Source: Wenjunlia vitaminophila DSM 41686
GTDB taxonomy: Bacteria > Actinomycetota > Actinomycetes > Streptomycetales > Streptomycetaceae
Assembly (NCBI RefSeq): GCF_000380165.1
Contig: NZ_KB904658.1
Location: 210,899 to 260,861 of the forward strand
Reading direction: 5' to 3'
Length of the DNA stretch: 49,963 nucleotides
Under the pieces are notes generated by a model that saw only the letters and a list, made by a program, of their open reading frames with translations, did not search any database and had not been told where the DNA came from. Shown here in pieces: positions 1 to 8,369 of the stretch; position 1 is the stretch's first letter; every line of letters starts with the position of its first letter. A program made the translations under genes and the position numbers.

Positions 1-1
1 G

Positions 2-259
2 GGCGAGCCGTTCCTGCTCCACCCGGCGGAGCTACCGGTGCCGGCGGGCGAACTGGTCGGGGCGGAGGAGCTCCACGAGGTGCTGCGCGGCTGGCTGTCC
101 GACCCCGCGGCCCCGGTGGCCGACCCCACGGCCCCGGTGGCCGACCCCACGGCCCCGGTGTCCGACACCGCGGAGGGGGCCGGTGCCGGGCACCGGGCCG
201 GAGCCGCGGGCGGGGCGGGCGCCGCGGACACCCCGGAGGAGGTCCAGAGCGTCCCGTGA
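2..259 (+). CDS. 3' end of an unrecognised protein (5' truncated)
   Basis: The reading frame is open from the left edge (base 2) to a TGA at 257-259 and gives the last 85 residues of a protein. The first part (GEPFLLHPAELPVPAGELVG) looks like a folded domain end. The rest is an Ala/Pro/Gly-rich tail containing three 7-residue repeats (DPxAPVx). I do not recognise the family, and the start lies outside the window. It runs convergently towards the aldo/keto reductase on the other strand with about 44 bases between the two stops. Confidence 0.5.
   Translation, partial: GEPFLLHPAELPVPAGELVGAEELHEVLRGWLSDPAAPVADPTAPVADPTAPVSDTAEGAGAGHRAGAAGGAGAADTPEEVQSVP
101..163 (+). repeat. three tandem 21-bp repeats
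   Basis: Units at 101-121, 122-142 and 143-163 differ at only a few bases. They encode DPAAPVA, DPTAPVA and DPTAPVS in frame with the truncated gene. The unit length is a multiple of three, so copy-number change keeps the frame. Confidence 0.85.
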
Positions 260-275
260 CGGGCCGCCCCCGACC

Positions 276-312
276 GCGCCCCGGTCAGGCCATGGCGCCC
301 CGGTCAGGCCAT
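276..312. repeat. 18-bp direct duplication over the aldo/keto reductase stop codon
   Basis: The same 18 bases occur at 276-293 and 295-312, with one base between them. The right copy contains the TGA stop of the minus-strand aldo/keto reductase (304-306). The left copy lies just downstream of that stop, so this looks like a recent short tandem duplication at the 3' end. Confidence 0.8.
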
Positions 313-1131
313 CGTGTCCGGGTCAGGACCCAGGCGCTGTCCGGAGTCCAGCTCCGCGACGGCGGCCAGGTCCTCGTCGTCCAGTGTGAAGTCGAAGACG
401 TCGATGTTCTCCCGTATCCGGGACGGTGTCACCGACTTCGGGATGGCGATGTTCCCGAGCTGGAGGTGCCAGCGCAGCATCACCTGGGCGACGCTCCGGC
501 CGTGGCGCTCGGCGATCCGCACCAGGGTCGGCTCCCTCAGCAGGTCCCCGCCCCGGCCCAACGGACCCCACGCCTCCGTGGCGATGCCGTGTTCGGCGTG
601 GAACTCGCGCAGCTCCCGCTGCTGTAGCCACGGGTGCAGTTCCACCTGGTTGACGGCCGGGACCACGGAGGTCTCGCCGATCAGACGACGCAGGTGGGGG
701 ACCTGGAAGTTGGACACGCCGATCGCCTTGGCGCGGCCCTCGGCGTGGATCCGCTCCAGCGCCGTCCAGGTCTCCACGTACAGGTCCTTCGCCGGCGCCG
801 GCCAGTGGATCAGGTACAGGTCCACGTACTCGAGGCCCAGCCGCTCCAGGGAGGCGTCGAAGGCGCGCAGCGTCGCGTCGAACCCCTGCTCACTGTTCCA
901 GACCTTGGTGGTGACGAACAGTTCCTCACGGGGTAGCCCGGAGCCGACCAGTGCCCGCCCGGTGCCCTCCTCGTTCTCGTAGACGGCGGCGGTGTCCACG
1001 CTGCGGTAGCCCGCGTCCAGCGCGGCGCGCACCGCCTCGGTCGTCCGGTCCTGCGGGATGCGCCAGACGCCGAAGCCGAGCTGGGGCATCCGCACGCCGT
1101 TGTTGAGGTCGATGTGGGGAACGGTACTCAC
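304..1131 (-). CDS. aldo/keto reductase
   Basis: A 275-residue NADPH-dependent aldo/keto reductase, the usual length for AKR5-type (2,5-diketo-D-gluconate reductase-like) enzymes. The catalytic tetrad is visible: Asp46 and Tyr51 (DTAAVYENEEG), Lys76 (TTKVW) and His109 (LIHWP). The NADP-binding end of the barrel shows IPKSVTPSRIREN near the C-terminus. The GTG at 1131 (VSTVPHIDLNNG) is chosen because AKRs begin just before the LNNGxxMPxLGFG strand; longer upstream frames are Arg/Gly-rich and unlike the family. No strong ribosome site precedes it. It sits downstream of, and on the same strand as, the acyl-CoA synthetase, 154 bases away. The physiological carbonyl substrate cannot be told. Confidence 0.9.
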   Translation of the reverse strand: MSTVPHIDLNNGVRMPQLGFGVWRIPQDRTTEAVRAALDAGYRSVDTAAVYENEEGTGRALVGSGLPREELFVTTKVWNSEQGFDATLRAFDASLERLGLEYVDLYLIHWPAPAKDLYVETWTALERIHAEGRAKAIGVSNFQVPHLRRLIGETSVVPAVNQVELHPWLQQRELREFHAEHGIATEAWGPLGRGGDLLREPTLVRIAERHGRSVAQVMLRWHLQLGNIAIPKSVTPSRIRENIDVFDFTLDDEDLAAVAELDSGQRLGPDPDTMA

Positions 1132-1285
1132 GTCGCAAACACACCCGTCTTCACTCTTGATCCACGGATGCCCACGGTACCCCCCGCTCCCGGCCGCACA
1201 CCCGCCCCGCCCGGGTGGGAGAGGGCCCCTGGCTGCCCGCCGGGTGGCGAACCGTTTTCCCGAGCGCCCCCGCACCCGTGTGCGC

Positions 1286-3106
1286 TCAGGGGCGGTACAT
1301 CTCCTCGATCTCCCCGGCGAAGGCCTCCTCGATCGCGTCCCGCCGAGGCTTCAGGGAAGGCGTGAGCAGCCCCTCCTCCTCCGTGAACGGCGAGGGCAGC
1401 ACCACGTACGTGCGGATCGACTCCGCCTGTGAGGCCAGGGCGTTGGCGGCTCCCACGGCCCTCCTGAGCTCTGCCTCCAGCTCCTCGTCGCGAACCATCT
1501 CCTCCGGTGGCAGCACGGGCCTGCCGCGCGTCGCCAGCCAGTGCCGCACCGCCTCGTGGTCCAGCGTGAGCAGCGCCGCGACGTGGGGGCGGTCGTTGCC
1601 CACGACCACGCACTGCGCCACCAGCGGATGGGCCCGCACCCGTTCCTCGACCAGCACCGGGGAGACGCTCTTGCCCTTGCTGGTCACGATGACGTCCTTC
1701 TTCCTGCCGGTGATGGTCAGGTACCCCGCGTCGTCGAGGGTGCCGAGGTCGCCGGTGGCGAGCCACCCGTCCCGGAGCGCCAGCCCGGCGCCGCTCTCGT
1801 TGAGGTAGCCGCCGGAGAGCTGCCCGCCGCGCACCCACACCTCACCGTCCTCGGCGATCCGCACCGAGGTGCCGGGCACCGGCGGGCCCACGGTGCCGAA
1901 CCGGACCCGGTCCGGTGGATTGGCGGTCACCGCGGCCGTGGTCTCCGTCATCCCGTACCCTTCGCAGACCGTCAACCCGGCACCGGCGAAGAACAGGCCG
2001 AGCCGGCGGTCCATCGCCGAACCGCCGGACATCCCGTACCGGACCCGGCCGCCCAGCGTCTCCCGGAGCCTGCCGTAGACCAGCCGGTCGTAGAACTGGT
2101 GTTGCATCCGCAGCGAGGCGCTCGGCCCCGGTCCCTCCCCGAACGCCTTGGCCTCACGGGCCTCGGCGTAGCGGACGGCGACGTCCACCGCCTTGTCGAA
2201 CGCTCCCAGCCGCCCGGCCGTCTCGGCCTGGTGCCGCGCCGCGGAGAAGACCTTCTCGAAGACGTACGGCACCGCGAGCACGAAGGTGGGCCGGAACTCG
2301 GCCAGGGCGGGCAACAGGCTGGCCAGCGCCATCCCCGGCTGGTGCCCGACGCAGACCCGTCCCCGGACCGCGGCCACCTCCACCACCCGCCCGAAGACGT
2401 TCGCGAGCGGGAGGAAGAGCAGGGTGGAGACGGGTTCGTCGGTCCTGGAGCCGAAGACGGGCTCCCAGCGGGCGAGCAGGTTGTCACACTCGGCCATGAA
2501 GTTGCCGTGGGTGAGCACGCACCCCCTGGGGCGACCGGTGGTCCCGGACGTGTACACCACGGTGGCGACCGCCTCGGGGGTGACCGCGAGCCGGTGCCGG
2601 TGCACCACCTCGTCGTCGATGCCGGTCCCCCGCGCGGTGAGCGTCCCCACCGCGTCCGCGTCCAACTGCCAGATGGCGGTCATCGCGGGCAGCGTGTTGA
2701 TCACCGCACCCACCGTCATGGCGTGGCTCTCGTCCTCCACCACACAGGCCACGCAGTCGGAGTCCGCGAGCATCCAGCGCACCCGCTCCGAGGAGGAGGT
2801 GGGGTAGATCGGCACGGACTCGGCCCCCAACGTCCACAGGGCGAAGTCGAACAGGGTCCACTCGTAGCGGTTCCTGGACATGATGGCCACCCGGTCGCCG
2901 AAACGTATCCCCTGGGACAGCAGCCCCTTGGCCAGCGCGACCACCTCGTCCCGGAACCTTGCGGCGGTCACGTCCTGCCACTGCCCGCCCACCGACCGCC
3001 GCAGCGCCACCAGCCCCGGCCGCTCCTCGGCGTTGTCGAACACGGCATCGGCCAGTCCACCGAGCCGTGGGGCTGTGGTCAGGGCGGGGACCGCGACCTC
3101 GCGCAA
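1286..3106 (-). CDS. long-chain fatty acid--CoA ligase (AMP-binding)
   Basis: A 606-residue adenylate-forming enzyme of the FadD15-like class that activates fatty acids to acyl-CoA through an acyl-adenylate. Visible motifs are the P-loop VVYTSGTTGRPRGCVLTHGN, the adenine motif YGMTETTAAVTAN, the TGDLGTLDDAGYL strand with ITGRKKDVIVTSKGKSVSP, and a C-terminal lid domain. The start chosen is TTG at 3106 (LREVAVPALTT). It has a GGAGAGGGAG ribosome site just upstream and matches where homologues begin; the frame is open further upstream to a GTG-type start at 3349, but that extension is low-complexity. The aldo/keto reductase follows on the same strand. Substrate chain length is inferred only from family. 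Confidence 0.92.
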   Translation of the reverse strand: MREVAVPALTTAPRLGGLADAVFDNAEERPGLVALRRSVGGQWQDVTAARFRDEVVALAKGLLSQGIRFGDRVAIMSRNRYEWTLFDFALWTLGAESVPIYPTSSSERVRWMLADSDCVACVVEDESHAMTVGAVINTLPAMTAIWQLDADAVGTLTARGTGIDDEVVHRHRLAVTPEAVATVVYTSGTTGRPRGCVLTHGNFMAECDNLLARWEPVFGSRTDEPVSTLLFLPLANVFGRVVEVAAVRGRVCVGHQPGMALASLLPALAEFRPTFVLAVPYVFEKVFSAARHQAETAGRLGAFDKAVDVAVRYAEAREAKAFGEGPGPSASLRMQHQFYDRLVYGRLRETLGGRVRYGMSGGSAMDRRLGLFFAGAGLTVCEGYGMTETTAAVTANPPDRVRFGTVGPPVPGTSVRIAEDGEVWVRGGQLSGGYLNESGAGLALRDGWLATGDLGTLDDAGYLTITGRKKDVIVTSKGKSVSPVLVEERVRAHPLVAQCVVVGNDRPHVAALLTLDHEAVRHWLATRGRPVLPPEEMVRDEELEAELRRAVGAANALASQAESIRTYVVLPSPFTEEEGLLTPSLKPRRDAIEEAFAGEIEEMYRP

Positions 3107-3577
3107 AGCTGTGCTCCCTCTCCGGCCGTCCAACGCTGCCGTCGAACCGACTCGTCCGTCCTGCTGACTGTTCTTCCCCAACCCGCTACCTCCCAGGCCG
3201 GCCCCACTCCGCCGGGACGGGCGCCACGCCACTTCGCCGGGGCGGGTCACGGGGCGGGCACCACCCCTCGGTGACGGCTCACCCGCCCCCAGAACCGCGC
3301 ACCACCGGCCCCACCCGCGGCCACCGGCCCCGACCGCCCCCCAGTGCACCCTTCACCCACCAGCCCTGCCACTCCATCGCCGATCACCTGCACCAAATCT
3401 CTCCGCGGCGGTCACCCCTGCTCCCCAACCGATGCGCGCCGGCGCACGCCCCTGCCTCACCGTCGGTGTCCAGGCCCTCACCAGGCGTTCCCCCTCCCCG
3501 CCGGCAACTCGGGTGAGCCCCACCCCCGATCCTTGGTATCGTGGAGTCGTCAGCCGCGCTCACTGGCTGATGACCCT
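3107..3577. other. gene-free stretch upstream of tRNA-Leu
   Basis: About 470 C-rich bases between the divergent acyl-CoA synthetase and tRNA-Leu. Several overlapping short frames are open, but they are low-complexity Pro/Arg/Ser and mutually exclusive, so I see no gene. A TATCGT hexamer at 3537-3542, about 36 bases before the tRNA, is a possible -10 element; no clear -35 is seen. Confidence 0.4.
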
Positions 3578-3665
3578 GTCCGGGTGGCGGAATGGCAGAC
3601 GCGCTAGCTTGAGGTGCTAGTGCCCTTTATCGGGCGTGGGGGTTCAAGTCCCCCCTCGGACACCA
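3578..3665 (+). tRNA. tRNA-Leu (anticodon GAG)
   Basis: An 88-base tRNA with a long variable arm. The acceptor arms GTCCGGG and CTCGGAC pair, allowing one G-U. The anticodon stem CTAGC/GCTAG encloses the loop TTGAGGT, giving anticodon GAG for CUC codons. The T arm is GGGGGTTCAAGTCCCCC. The discriminator A and CCA end are encoded at 3662-3665. It is a class II tRNA, as expected for leucine. Confidence 0.95.
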
Positions 3666-3680
3666 TCACGTGCATGAATG

Positions 3681-3712
3681 AGCGGGTTGTGATGTGACCA
3701 TCACGACCCGCT
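3681..3712 (+). terminator. hairpin terminator after tRNA-Leu
   Basis: A 14-bp stem (3681-3694 with 3699-3712, one G-T pair) closes a TGAC loop 15 bases after the tRNA CCA. There is no strong T-run. Its position and stability suggest a transcription terminator or 3' processing hairpin. Confidence 0.65.
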
Positions 3713-3727
3713 CTGTCGTGTCCTAGG

Positions 3728-4016
3728 TCAGCGAGAGGCCGAACGCCTGATAGACCGGCCGCTTGCGGTGGCCCACGCGCCGCCACGGACGTCGGTGACC
3801 AGATCCGCCTTCTCGGCGGATGGCTGCTTGGCGTCCACCCATTGACGCAGTCGGTCCCTGATGTTGGCGTCCCATGTCATCCGGGCCAGCCGTCACGCTG
3901 ATACCGGCCAGGCGTCGGCTTCTTCGGACCCACGAGGATCAGAGCCCTCCGCTCCCGAACGTGTTCTCAACCGCCACGTAGCCGGTGAAGATCGCGCGGC
4001 GTGGGCGGTCAGCCAT
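3728..4016 (-). pseudogene. possible decayed small gene(s) beside tRNA-Leu
   Basis: Two short minus-strand frames lie in the 330 bases between the tRNA and the TetR gene. Frame 3939-4016 encodes MADRPRRAIFTGYVAVENTF and stops soon after. Frame 3728-3880 encodes MTWDANIRDRLRQWVDAKQP and more, then ends SIRRSASR. A neighbouring frame continues with a protein-like tail (GHRKRPVYQAFGLSLT, stop 3725-3727). The composition looks protein-like but the frame is broken more than once, as in a gene relic. No family is recognised. It may be the debris of an element that used the tRNA end, but no att repeat was found. Confidence 0.3.
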
Positions 4017-4040
4017 GCCTGAACACCGGCGGCCGGAGTC

Positions 4041-4814
4041 TTACCCGGATGTCGCTCGCGCCTCGATCCCGTCCAGCAGGCTGCGCAGGCCGAGGTCGAA
4101 CGCCAGCGTGGAGGCCTCAGCGGCGCTGCGGCTCAGGCCGCCCTCCGTCCAGGCGCGCGCGATGGCGGGATAACGGGTGACGTCAAAGATCTCCGTCCAG
4201 AACGCCCGTCGCGCCGCCCACCAATCGGGACCGGACTGCCCGCTGAACTGCTCGGCGTGCGTGTGCTCGGCTTGCGCACCCGCCGCGGCGTCCACGAAGA
4301 TCACGATCGCGTCGGTCGCGGCTGCGGTCTGGACGGGATCCAGGCCGGCCCCCGACAGCGCGGACAGCAGGTACTCCTGCCGGGCCAGCAGGCCAGGGCC
4401 CAGTGGTGGACGCACGGTTGAGATCTCACGGAGCCAGGGATGGCGCCCGTGCAGTGCCGATGCCTTGCGTGCGTACAACTCCACCTGTGCTCGCCAGCCG
4501 TCCGGCCGTGGGTCCGCGCCGTGAGGCAGGGCCAACTCGCACCACGTGGCGTCCACCATCAGGTCGATCAGTTCGGCCTTGCCGGGGACGTGTGTGTACA
4601 GCGACATCGTGCCGACGCCGAGTTCGTGCGCAACCTTGTCCATGGTCGTGGCCTCGAGGTGGTCGCGGTCAGCCACGGTGATCGCCGCGGTGATGACCTG
4701 CTTGAGGGTGATCTTCGGGGGCCGGCCCCGGGTGGGCCGGTCGGTGTCCACGGCGGCGCCACGCCACAGCAGCCTCAGGGTTGCGCCGGGATCGCCGCCG
4801 CCGCTGCGTTCCAT
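4041..4814 (-). CDS. TetR/AcrR family transcriptional regulator
   Basis: A 257-residue one-component repressor. After a short N-terminal extension (to about residue 25) comes the TetR N-terminal fold ITLKQVITAAITVADRD, then the helix-turn-helix VAHELGVGTMSLYTHVPGKA at about 52-72. The C-terminal ligand domain resembles the tetracycline-repressor C-domain group. ATG 4814 is preferred over GTG 4817 because GAGGAG lies five bases before the ATG. It is divergent from the NmrA-like oxidoreductase with 85 bases between starts. A perfect inverted repeat sits midway, so it probably represses both genes. The ligand is unknown. Confidence 0.9.
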   Translation of the reverse strand: MERSGGGDPGATLRLLWRGAAVDTDRPTRGRPPKITLKQVITAAITVADRDHLEATTMDKVAHELGVGTMSLYTHVPGKAELIDLMVDATWCELALPHGADPRPDGWRAQVELYARKASALHGRHPWLREISTVRPPLGPGLLARQEYLLSALSGAGLDPVQTAAATDAIVIFVDAAAGAQAEHTHAEQFSGQSGPDWWAARRAFWTEIFDVTRYPAIARAWTEGGLSRSAAEASTLAFDLGLRSLLDGIEARATSG

Positions 4815-4846
4815 CACGTCTCCTCGCGTCCAACTTCCCGTGCATG

Positions 4847-4868
4847 CTACGGTTTTGTTTAACCGTAG
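4847..4868. promoter_or_regulatory. probable TetR operator
   Basis: A perfect inverted repeat, CTACGGTT-N6-AACCGTAG, lies 33 bases from the TetR start and 32 bases from the oxidoreductase start. Size, symmetry and midway position fit a TetR-family operator controlling both divergent promoters. The T-rich spacer stands out from the GC-rich surroundings. Confidence 0.7.
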
Positions 4869-4899
4869 GTGGTACGGAAATTCTGGAAGGGCTCAGAGG

Positions 4900-5814
4900 G
4901 TGCGGGTGCTGGTGACCGGCGCGACCGGTAATGTGGGGCGACTTGTGGCAAAAGGACTGGTAGACGCGGGGGTGGAGGTGCGCGCCCTGACGCGGGACCC
5001 GGCCAGGGCCGTGCTGCCCGACGGTGTCGAAGTCGTGGCGGGCGACCTCACTCAACCGCGCACGCTGCAACCGGCCATGGCCGACGTCGATCGGATGTAT
5101 CTCTTTCCCGAAGCCTCCACGGCACGGGAAGTGGTCGCACTGGCGGAGCGAGCAGGGGTGCGGCGCGTGGTCGTGTTGTCATCAGGGGCGGTGACCGCCG
5201 GCTACGACACGACGATCCACCTGCCCGTGGAGCGGGCGGTCGAGGAGTCAGGACTGGAGTGGACGCACATACGGCCGGGCGAGTTCGCGGCGAACAAGCT
5301 GTCGCTGTGGGGCCCGTCGATCCGAGCGGAGCGGGTGGTGCGGGACGCCAATCCTGATTCGGGTTGGTTTCCCGTGCACGAGCAGGACATCGCCGACGTG
5401 GTGATCGCGGCACTGCTGGAAGACGGTCACGTCGGCAACGTCTACGACGTCAACGGGCCGGCGGTGGTCAGCCTTCGTGACCAGGTGCGCGCCATCGCGG
5501 CGGCGATCGGCGAGGAGATCCGTTTCGAGGTGCTCAGCCCGGCCGAGGCCCGGAAGGTGTACCTCGCGCAGGGCGGGTTCGCCGCGGAGGCCGCGGATTT
5601 CCTGCTGGGTTTCACTGACTACGACGGAAATCCGGCCGACCCGGACGCGGCGGCGGATTTCGATCCGGCGCTGCTCGGTCCGCTGCCCACCGCGGAGGTC
5701 GTCACGGGCCGACCGGCACGGACCTTCGCGCAGTGGGCCCGCGACCATGCCGCGGACTTCTGCGATCTTGCCGGGACCAGCCGTGGTGACGGACTCCGCG
5801 TCGCCAGCGACTGA
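4900..5814 (+). CDS. NmrA-like NAD(P)-binding oxidoreductase
   Basis: A 304-residue Rossmann-fold protein of the atypical SDR / NmrA group. It starts VRVLVTGATGNVGRLVAKGL, with the dinucleotide-binding GxxGxxG at residues 7-13, followed by the NADP-type RDPARA loop. VVVLSSGAV replaces the classical SDR core, and no YxxxK catalytic pair is evident, as usual for NmrA-like proteins that sense or reduce quinones. GTG 4900 is preceded by GGAAGG; upstream frames would run through the operator and the TetR gene. The divergent TetR gene is the likely regulator. Substrate unknown. Confidence 0.85.
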   Translation: MRVLVTGATGNVGRLVAKGLVDAGVEVRALTRDPARAVLPDGVEVVAGDLTQPRTLQPAMADVDRMYLFPEASTAREVVALAERAGVRRVVVLSSGAVTAGYDTTIHLPVERAVEESGLEWTHIRPGEFAANKLSLWGPSIRAERVVRDANPDSGWFPVHEQDIADVVIAALLEDGHVGNVYDVNGPAVVSLRDQVRAIAAAIGEEIRFEVLSPAEARKVYLAQGGFAAEAADFLLGFTDYDGNPADPDAAADFDPALLGPLPTAEVVTGRPARTFAQWARDHAADFCDLAGTSRGDGLRVASD

Positions 5815-6176
5815 CTGTCGCTGGGGGCACGGCTCGCACGACGGGCTGACGTGGTGGACTTCTTCGCCGCGCAGTGAGAGCGCATCCCGTCCGCCCTCGT
5901 GATCGGCGGGACGCCCGCGCGCCCAGCCGCGTCGGTCTCCTCCTGGCAGAGACGGCAGAAGACGACGACTGGATCGTCTCCCCCCAGGGGCCGAAGGGGC
6001 CGGGGAACCGCCAGGTGACGCAGTATGTCAAGTAGTCGGTCGGCGGCCCGCCCGCAGGCCGTCGTCGCCGAAGACAGCCTGGGCCCGGGCTGCCGGCACG
6101 CGACCCCGCGGTAGGTGTCGTGCCGCAGCTCGATGTCGATCTCCCCGGGCGTGCCCCCTGCGGCCCGACGGGCGAA
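5815..6176. other. gene-free stretch, possible coding relic
   Basis: The 362 bases between the NmrA-like gene and the convergent nitroreductase hold no convincing gene. A plus-strand frame 5874-6035 (53 codons, GTG start) ends with protein-like text (LLAETAEDDDWIVSPQGPKG, then PGNRQVTQYVK and TAG). Its start is an unsupported GTG in Arg-rich text, so a relic of a lost gene is possible. Confidence 0.3.
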
Positions 6177-7169
6177 CTACACGATGTCCAGGACGTCCCG
6201 TACCGGGCGGCGGGGTGTGGACGGGCCCCTCGGGCCGTAACCCAGGCGCAGCACCATCTGCACCTGGCCCGCGCCGGAGGCGGGGTCGCGGGCCAGGAGC
6301 CGTAGCGTGCGTTCCTCCAGCGCGTGGGAGGTCAGGGAGGCGGTCAGGTCGGCCAGGGTCGCTTCCAGCAGGACGCGCTCCAGTGCCTGCCCCGCGCGCA
6401 GCCAGTCGGCCGGTCCGTCGCCGGGGGTGCTCAGCAGGGCCAGGTGCGGGGTGTGCTCGAACGTGGTGGTTCCGCGGTCAGCGACACGCCGGCGTCCGGC
6501 GAAGTCCCGGATGGGTGCCTTGCCGTCCCGCATGCGCGGCCCGAACGCGTACTCGGGGACGCCGTCGAGAGCGGTGTCCGCCTCCGGACCGAGCCGGGTC
6601 CAGCGGACCAGGTCCTCGTTCGCGTCCGGGTCCAGGGTGTCCCGGCTCTCGGCGTCGTGGATCAGGTCGAGCACGGTCTCGGTGTGCCAGGGACCCGGGA
6701 AGAGCAGCTCGGCGCCCTCCCGTTCGGCGGCGTCCCGCAGGGTGGCCAGCACGTCCTCGGGGACGTCCTTCTCGGCGAAGGGGTAGCGGCTGGTGTGCCG
6801 CTGGCGGATCGCCGGGTGCAGCCGTGCCAGGTCCTCGTCCCGCGGGTGCGCGGCCCCGTCACCCAGACGGACGGCGGCGAGCAGCCGGGGGTCCCGGGGA
6901 TCGGGCAGCAGCCGGGTCTCCCGGAGGAGGTTCGCGTGTGCCGCGGCGACCCGCAGGTTGAACAGCGCCGCCCCGCAGCCGATGTGCAGGGCGCGGTTGT
7001 CGGGATCGGAGCGGGGCATGGCCCGCTCGAGATCGGCGTGGAGCAGCAGGACGTGCTCGCCGGCCACGAAGCGGAAACGCCATGGCTGCGCGTTGTGCAT
7101 GGACGGTGCCGCGGCGGCGTCGGCCACCAGCCCCGTCACGGTCTTCTCGTCAAGCTGCTGTGAAGCCAT
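6177..7169 (-). CDS. Acg-family FMN-binding nitroreductase-like protein (copy 1)
   Basis: A 330-residue protein of the Acg group, named after Mycobacterium tuberculosis Rv2032. These are two fused nitroreductase folds, often in DosR regulons. Visible are the N-terminal AAAAPSMHNAQPWRFRF FMN-site motif (about 20-36), the central RQRHTSRYPF segment, and the C-terminal [17 protein letters not shown] and VLRLGYGP motifs. ATG 7169 has a strong AGGAGG site six bases upstream. A second, more divergent copy lies at 8470-9498, and this gene follows devR on the same strand. Acg proteins bind FMN but usually lack classical nitroreductase turnover, so its activity is uncertain. Confidence 0.88.
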   Translation of the reverse strand: MASQQLDEKTVTGLVADAAAAPSMHNAQPWRFRFVAGEHVLLLHADLERAMPRSDPDNRALHIGCGAALFNLRVAAAHANLLRETRLLPDPRDPRLLAAVRLGDGAAHPRDEDLARLHPAIRQRHTSRYPFAEKDVPEDVLATLRDAAEREGAELLFPGPWHTETVLDLIHDAESRDTLDPDANEDLVRWTRLGPEADTALDGVPEYAFGPRMRDGKAPIRDFAGRRRVADRGTTTFEHTPHLALLSTPGDGPADWLRAGQALERVLLEATLADLTASLTSHALEERTLRLLARDPASGAGQVQMVLRLGYGPRGPSTPRRPVRDVLDIV

Positions 7170-7493
7170 GGCGTCCTCCTCACACCCGCCGCCGCGGGTC
7201 CGTACCCATGTGTACCCCGATGAGCGAGTGATGGGCGTGCTGGCACCACGGTCACGACGGCGGTGGGTCCGCGCCAACGGGCCCGTTCCGGTGTCCGCCG
7301 ACGGGCCCGGGGGCGGAAACCCGGACGCCACCGCGACGCGCGTCCCGACGGCGCACCCGCACCACGACGGTCCGTGACCGGCGTGCGGGCCGTCTGTGAC
7401 CACTCCCCAGTTTGTCGGCCGGGGGCGGGGTCGGGCTTGGGCCGTCCGGGGGCGAGCCGGGGGGACGTTCGGCCCCGGGCTCGCCGCGTTGCG
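7170..7493. other. intergenic region upstream of acg copy 1
   Basis: This 324-base stretch has no gene. It holds a one-mismatch DosR-type 14-mer at 7333-7346 (GCGACGCGCGTCCC), a 12-bp palindrome AACGGGCCCGTT near 7276, and, at its right end, the hairpin that follows the response regulator gene. Confidence 0.45.
7451..7485 (-). terminator. hairpin after the devR-like gene (contains a DosR-like 14-mer)
   Basis: The arms 7451-7462 and 7473-7485 pair over 8 + 4 bp with one bulged G. They lie 9 bases past the devR stop. The loop side contains GGGACGTTCGGCCC (7462-7475), matching the candidate DosR box, so the element may be a terminator, a regulator site, or both. Confidence 0.5.
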
Positions 7494-8186
7494 TCAGCGC
7501 TTGTCCTGTTTGGGCCGGCCCTGGGCCTGGGTGGCGATGACGGCAGCCTGGACGCGCCGCTCCACGCCGAGCTTGGCCAGCAGCCGGGAGATGTGGTTCT
7601 TCACCGTCTTCTCGGCGAGGTAGAGCCGCTGGCCGATCTGCCGGTTGGTGAGTCCCTCGCCGATGAGGGCCAGGATCTCCCGCTCCCGCTCGGTCAGGCC
7701 CGGCAGGGCGTCGGGCTCGGGCTTCGGCTCCTGGCCCTGACGCAGCCGGGCCATGACCTTGGCGGTGGCGTCGGGGTCGAGCAGGGACTGGCCCGCGGCC
7801 ACCGTGCGCACGGCCGACACCAGGTCCGAGCCCTGGATCTGCTTCAGCACGTACCCGGAGGCACCCGCCATGATCGAGTCAAGCAGGGCCTCCTCGTCGT
7901 CGAACGAGGTCAGCATCAGGCAGGCCAGCTCCGGCATGCGCGAGCGCAGCTCCCGGCACACGGTCACCCCGTCGCCGTCGGGCAGGCGCACGTCGAGCAC
8001 GGCGACCTGGGGGCGCAGGGCGGGCACGCGGACCAGGGCCTGCTCGACGTTCGCGGCCTCACCGACCACGACGATGTCCGGCTCGTCGTTCAGCAGGTCG
8101 TGCACCCCGCGCCGTACGATCTCGTGATCGTCCAGCAGGAAGACCCGGATCGGGTTGTCGGGTCCTGGCCGCTCACCGTCCGGCAT
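7494..8186 (-). CDS. devR: NarL/FixJ-family response regulator, DevR/DosR-like
   Basis: A 230-residue two-component regulator. The receiver domain starts [16 protein letters not shown], with phospho-acceptor Asp65 ([11 protein letters not shown]), Ser/Thr at 93-94 (MLTSFDDEE) and Lys115 (GYVLKQ). The C-terminal LuxR-type helix-turn-helix is [20 protein letters not shown] followed by [23 protein letters not shown] 8186 has AAGGAGT seven bases upstream. Its surroundings (two Acg proteins, PPOX protein, NarK, hemerythrin, narGHJI and a DevS-like kinase) match a DosR regulon, which is why DevR is inferred. It is divergent from acg copy 2, with two pairs of candidate DosR boxes between, suggesting autoregulation. 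Its likely partner is the kinase at 19291-21024. Confidence 0.88.
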   Translation of the reverse strand: MPDGERPGPDNPIRVFLLDDHEIVRRGVHDLLNDEPDIVVVGEAANVEQALVRVPALRPQVAVLDVRLPDGDGVTVCRELRSRMPELACLMLTSFDDEEALLDSIMAGASGYVLKQIQGSDLVSAVRTVAAGQSLLDPDATAKVMARLRQGQEPKPEPDALPGLTEREREILALIGEGLTNRQIGQRLYLAEKTVKNHISRLLAKLGVERRVQAAVIATQAQGRPKQDKR

Positions 8187-8281
8187 GGGAACACTCCTTG
8201 TCCGCGCTGTCTGGATACCGCACCGGACGTCGCCCGTGCGGTGGTACCCGTCCCTGTCTACCGCAGATCCTGCGTGGTCCC

Positions 8282-8309
8282 GGGACGAACGGCCAGGGCT
8301 GGTCGGCCC
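8282..8309. promoter_or_regulatory. candidate DosR-type box pair nearer devR
   Basis: Two abutting 14-mers, GGGACGAACGGCCA (8282-8295) and GGGCTGGTCGGCCC (8296-8309). Both fit the GGG-N-C...CCC spacing of the known mycobacterial DosR motif GGGACTTTAGTCCC with one or two deviations. They lie about 100-120 bases upstream of the devR start. Confidence 0.45.
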
Positions 8310-8369
8310 TACCGGCGCCGCCGCCCGGCCCTCCCGCGGGGTTGCGGTGACCGGCACGCCCGGCCGATG

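Noticed and set aside
3604-3786. Minus-strand 60-codon frame over tRNA-Leu ending GLEPPRPIKGTSTSS
   Set aside because: It is the antisense of the tRNA itself, a well-known source of false proteins.
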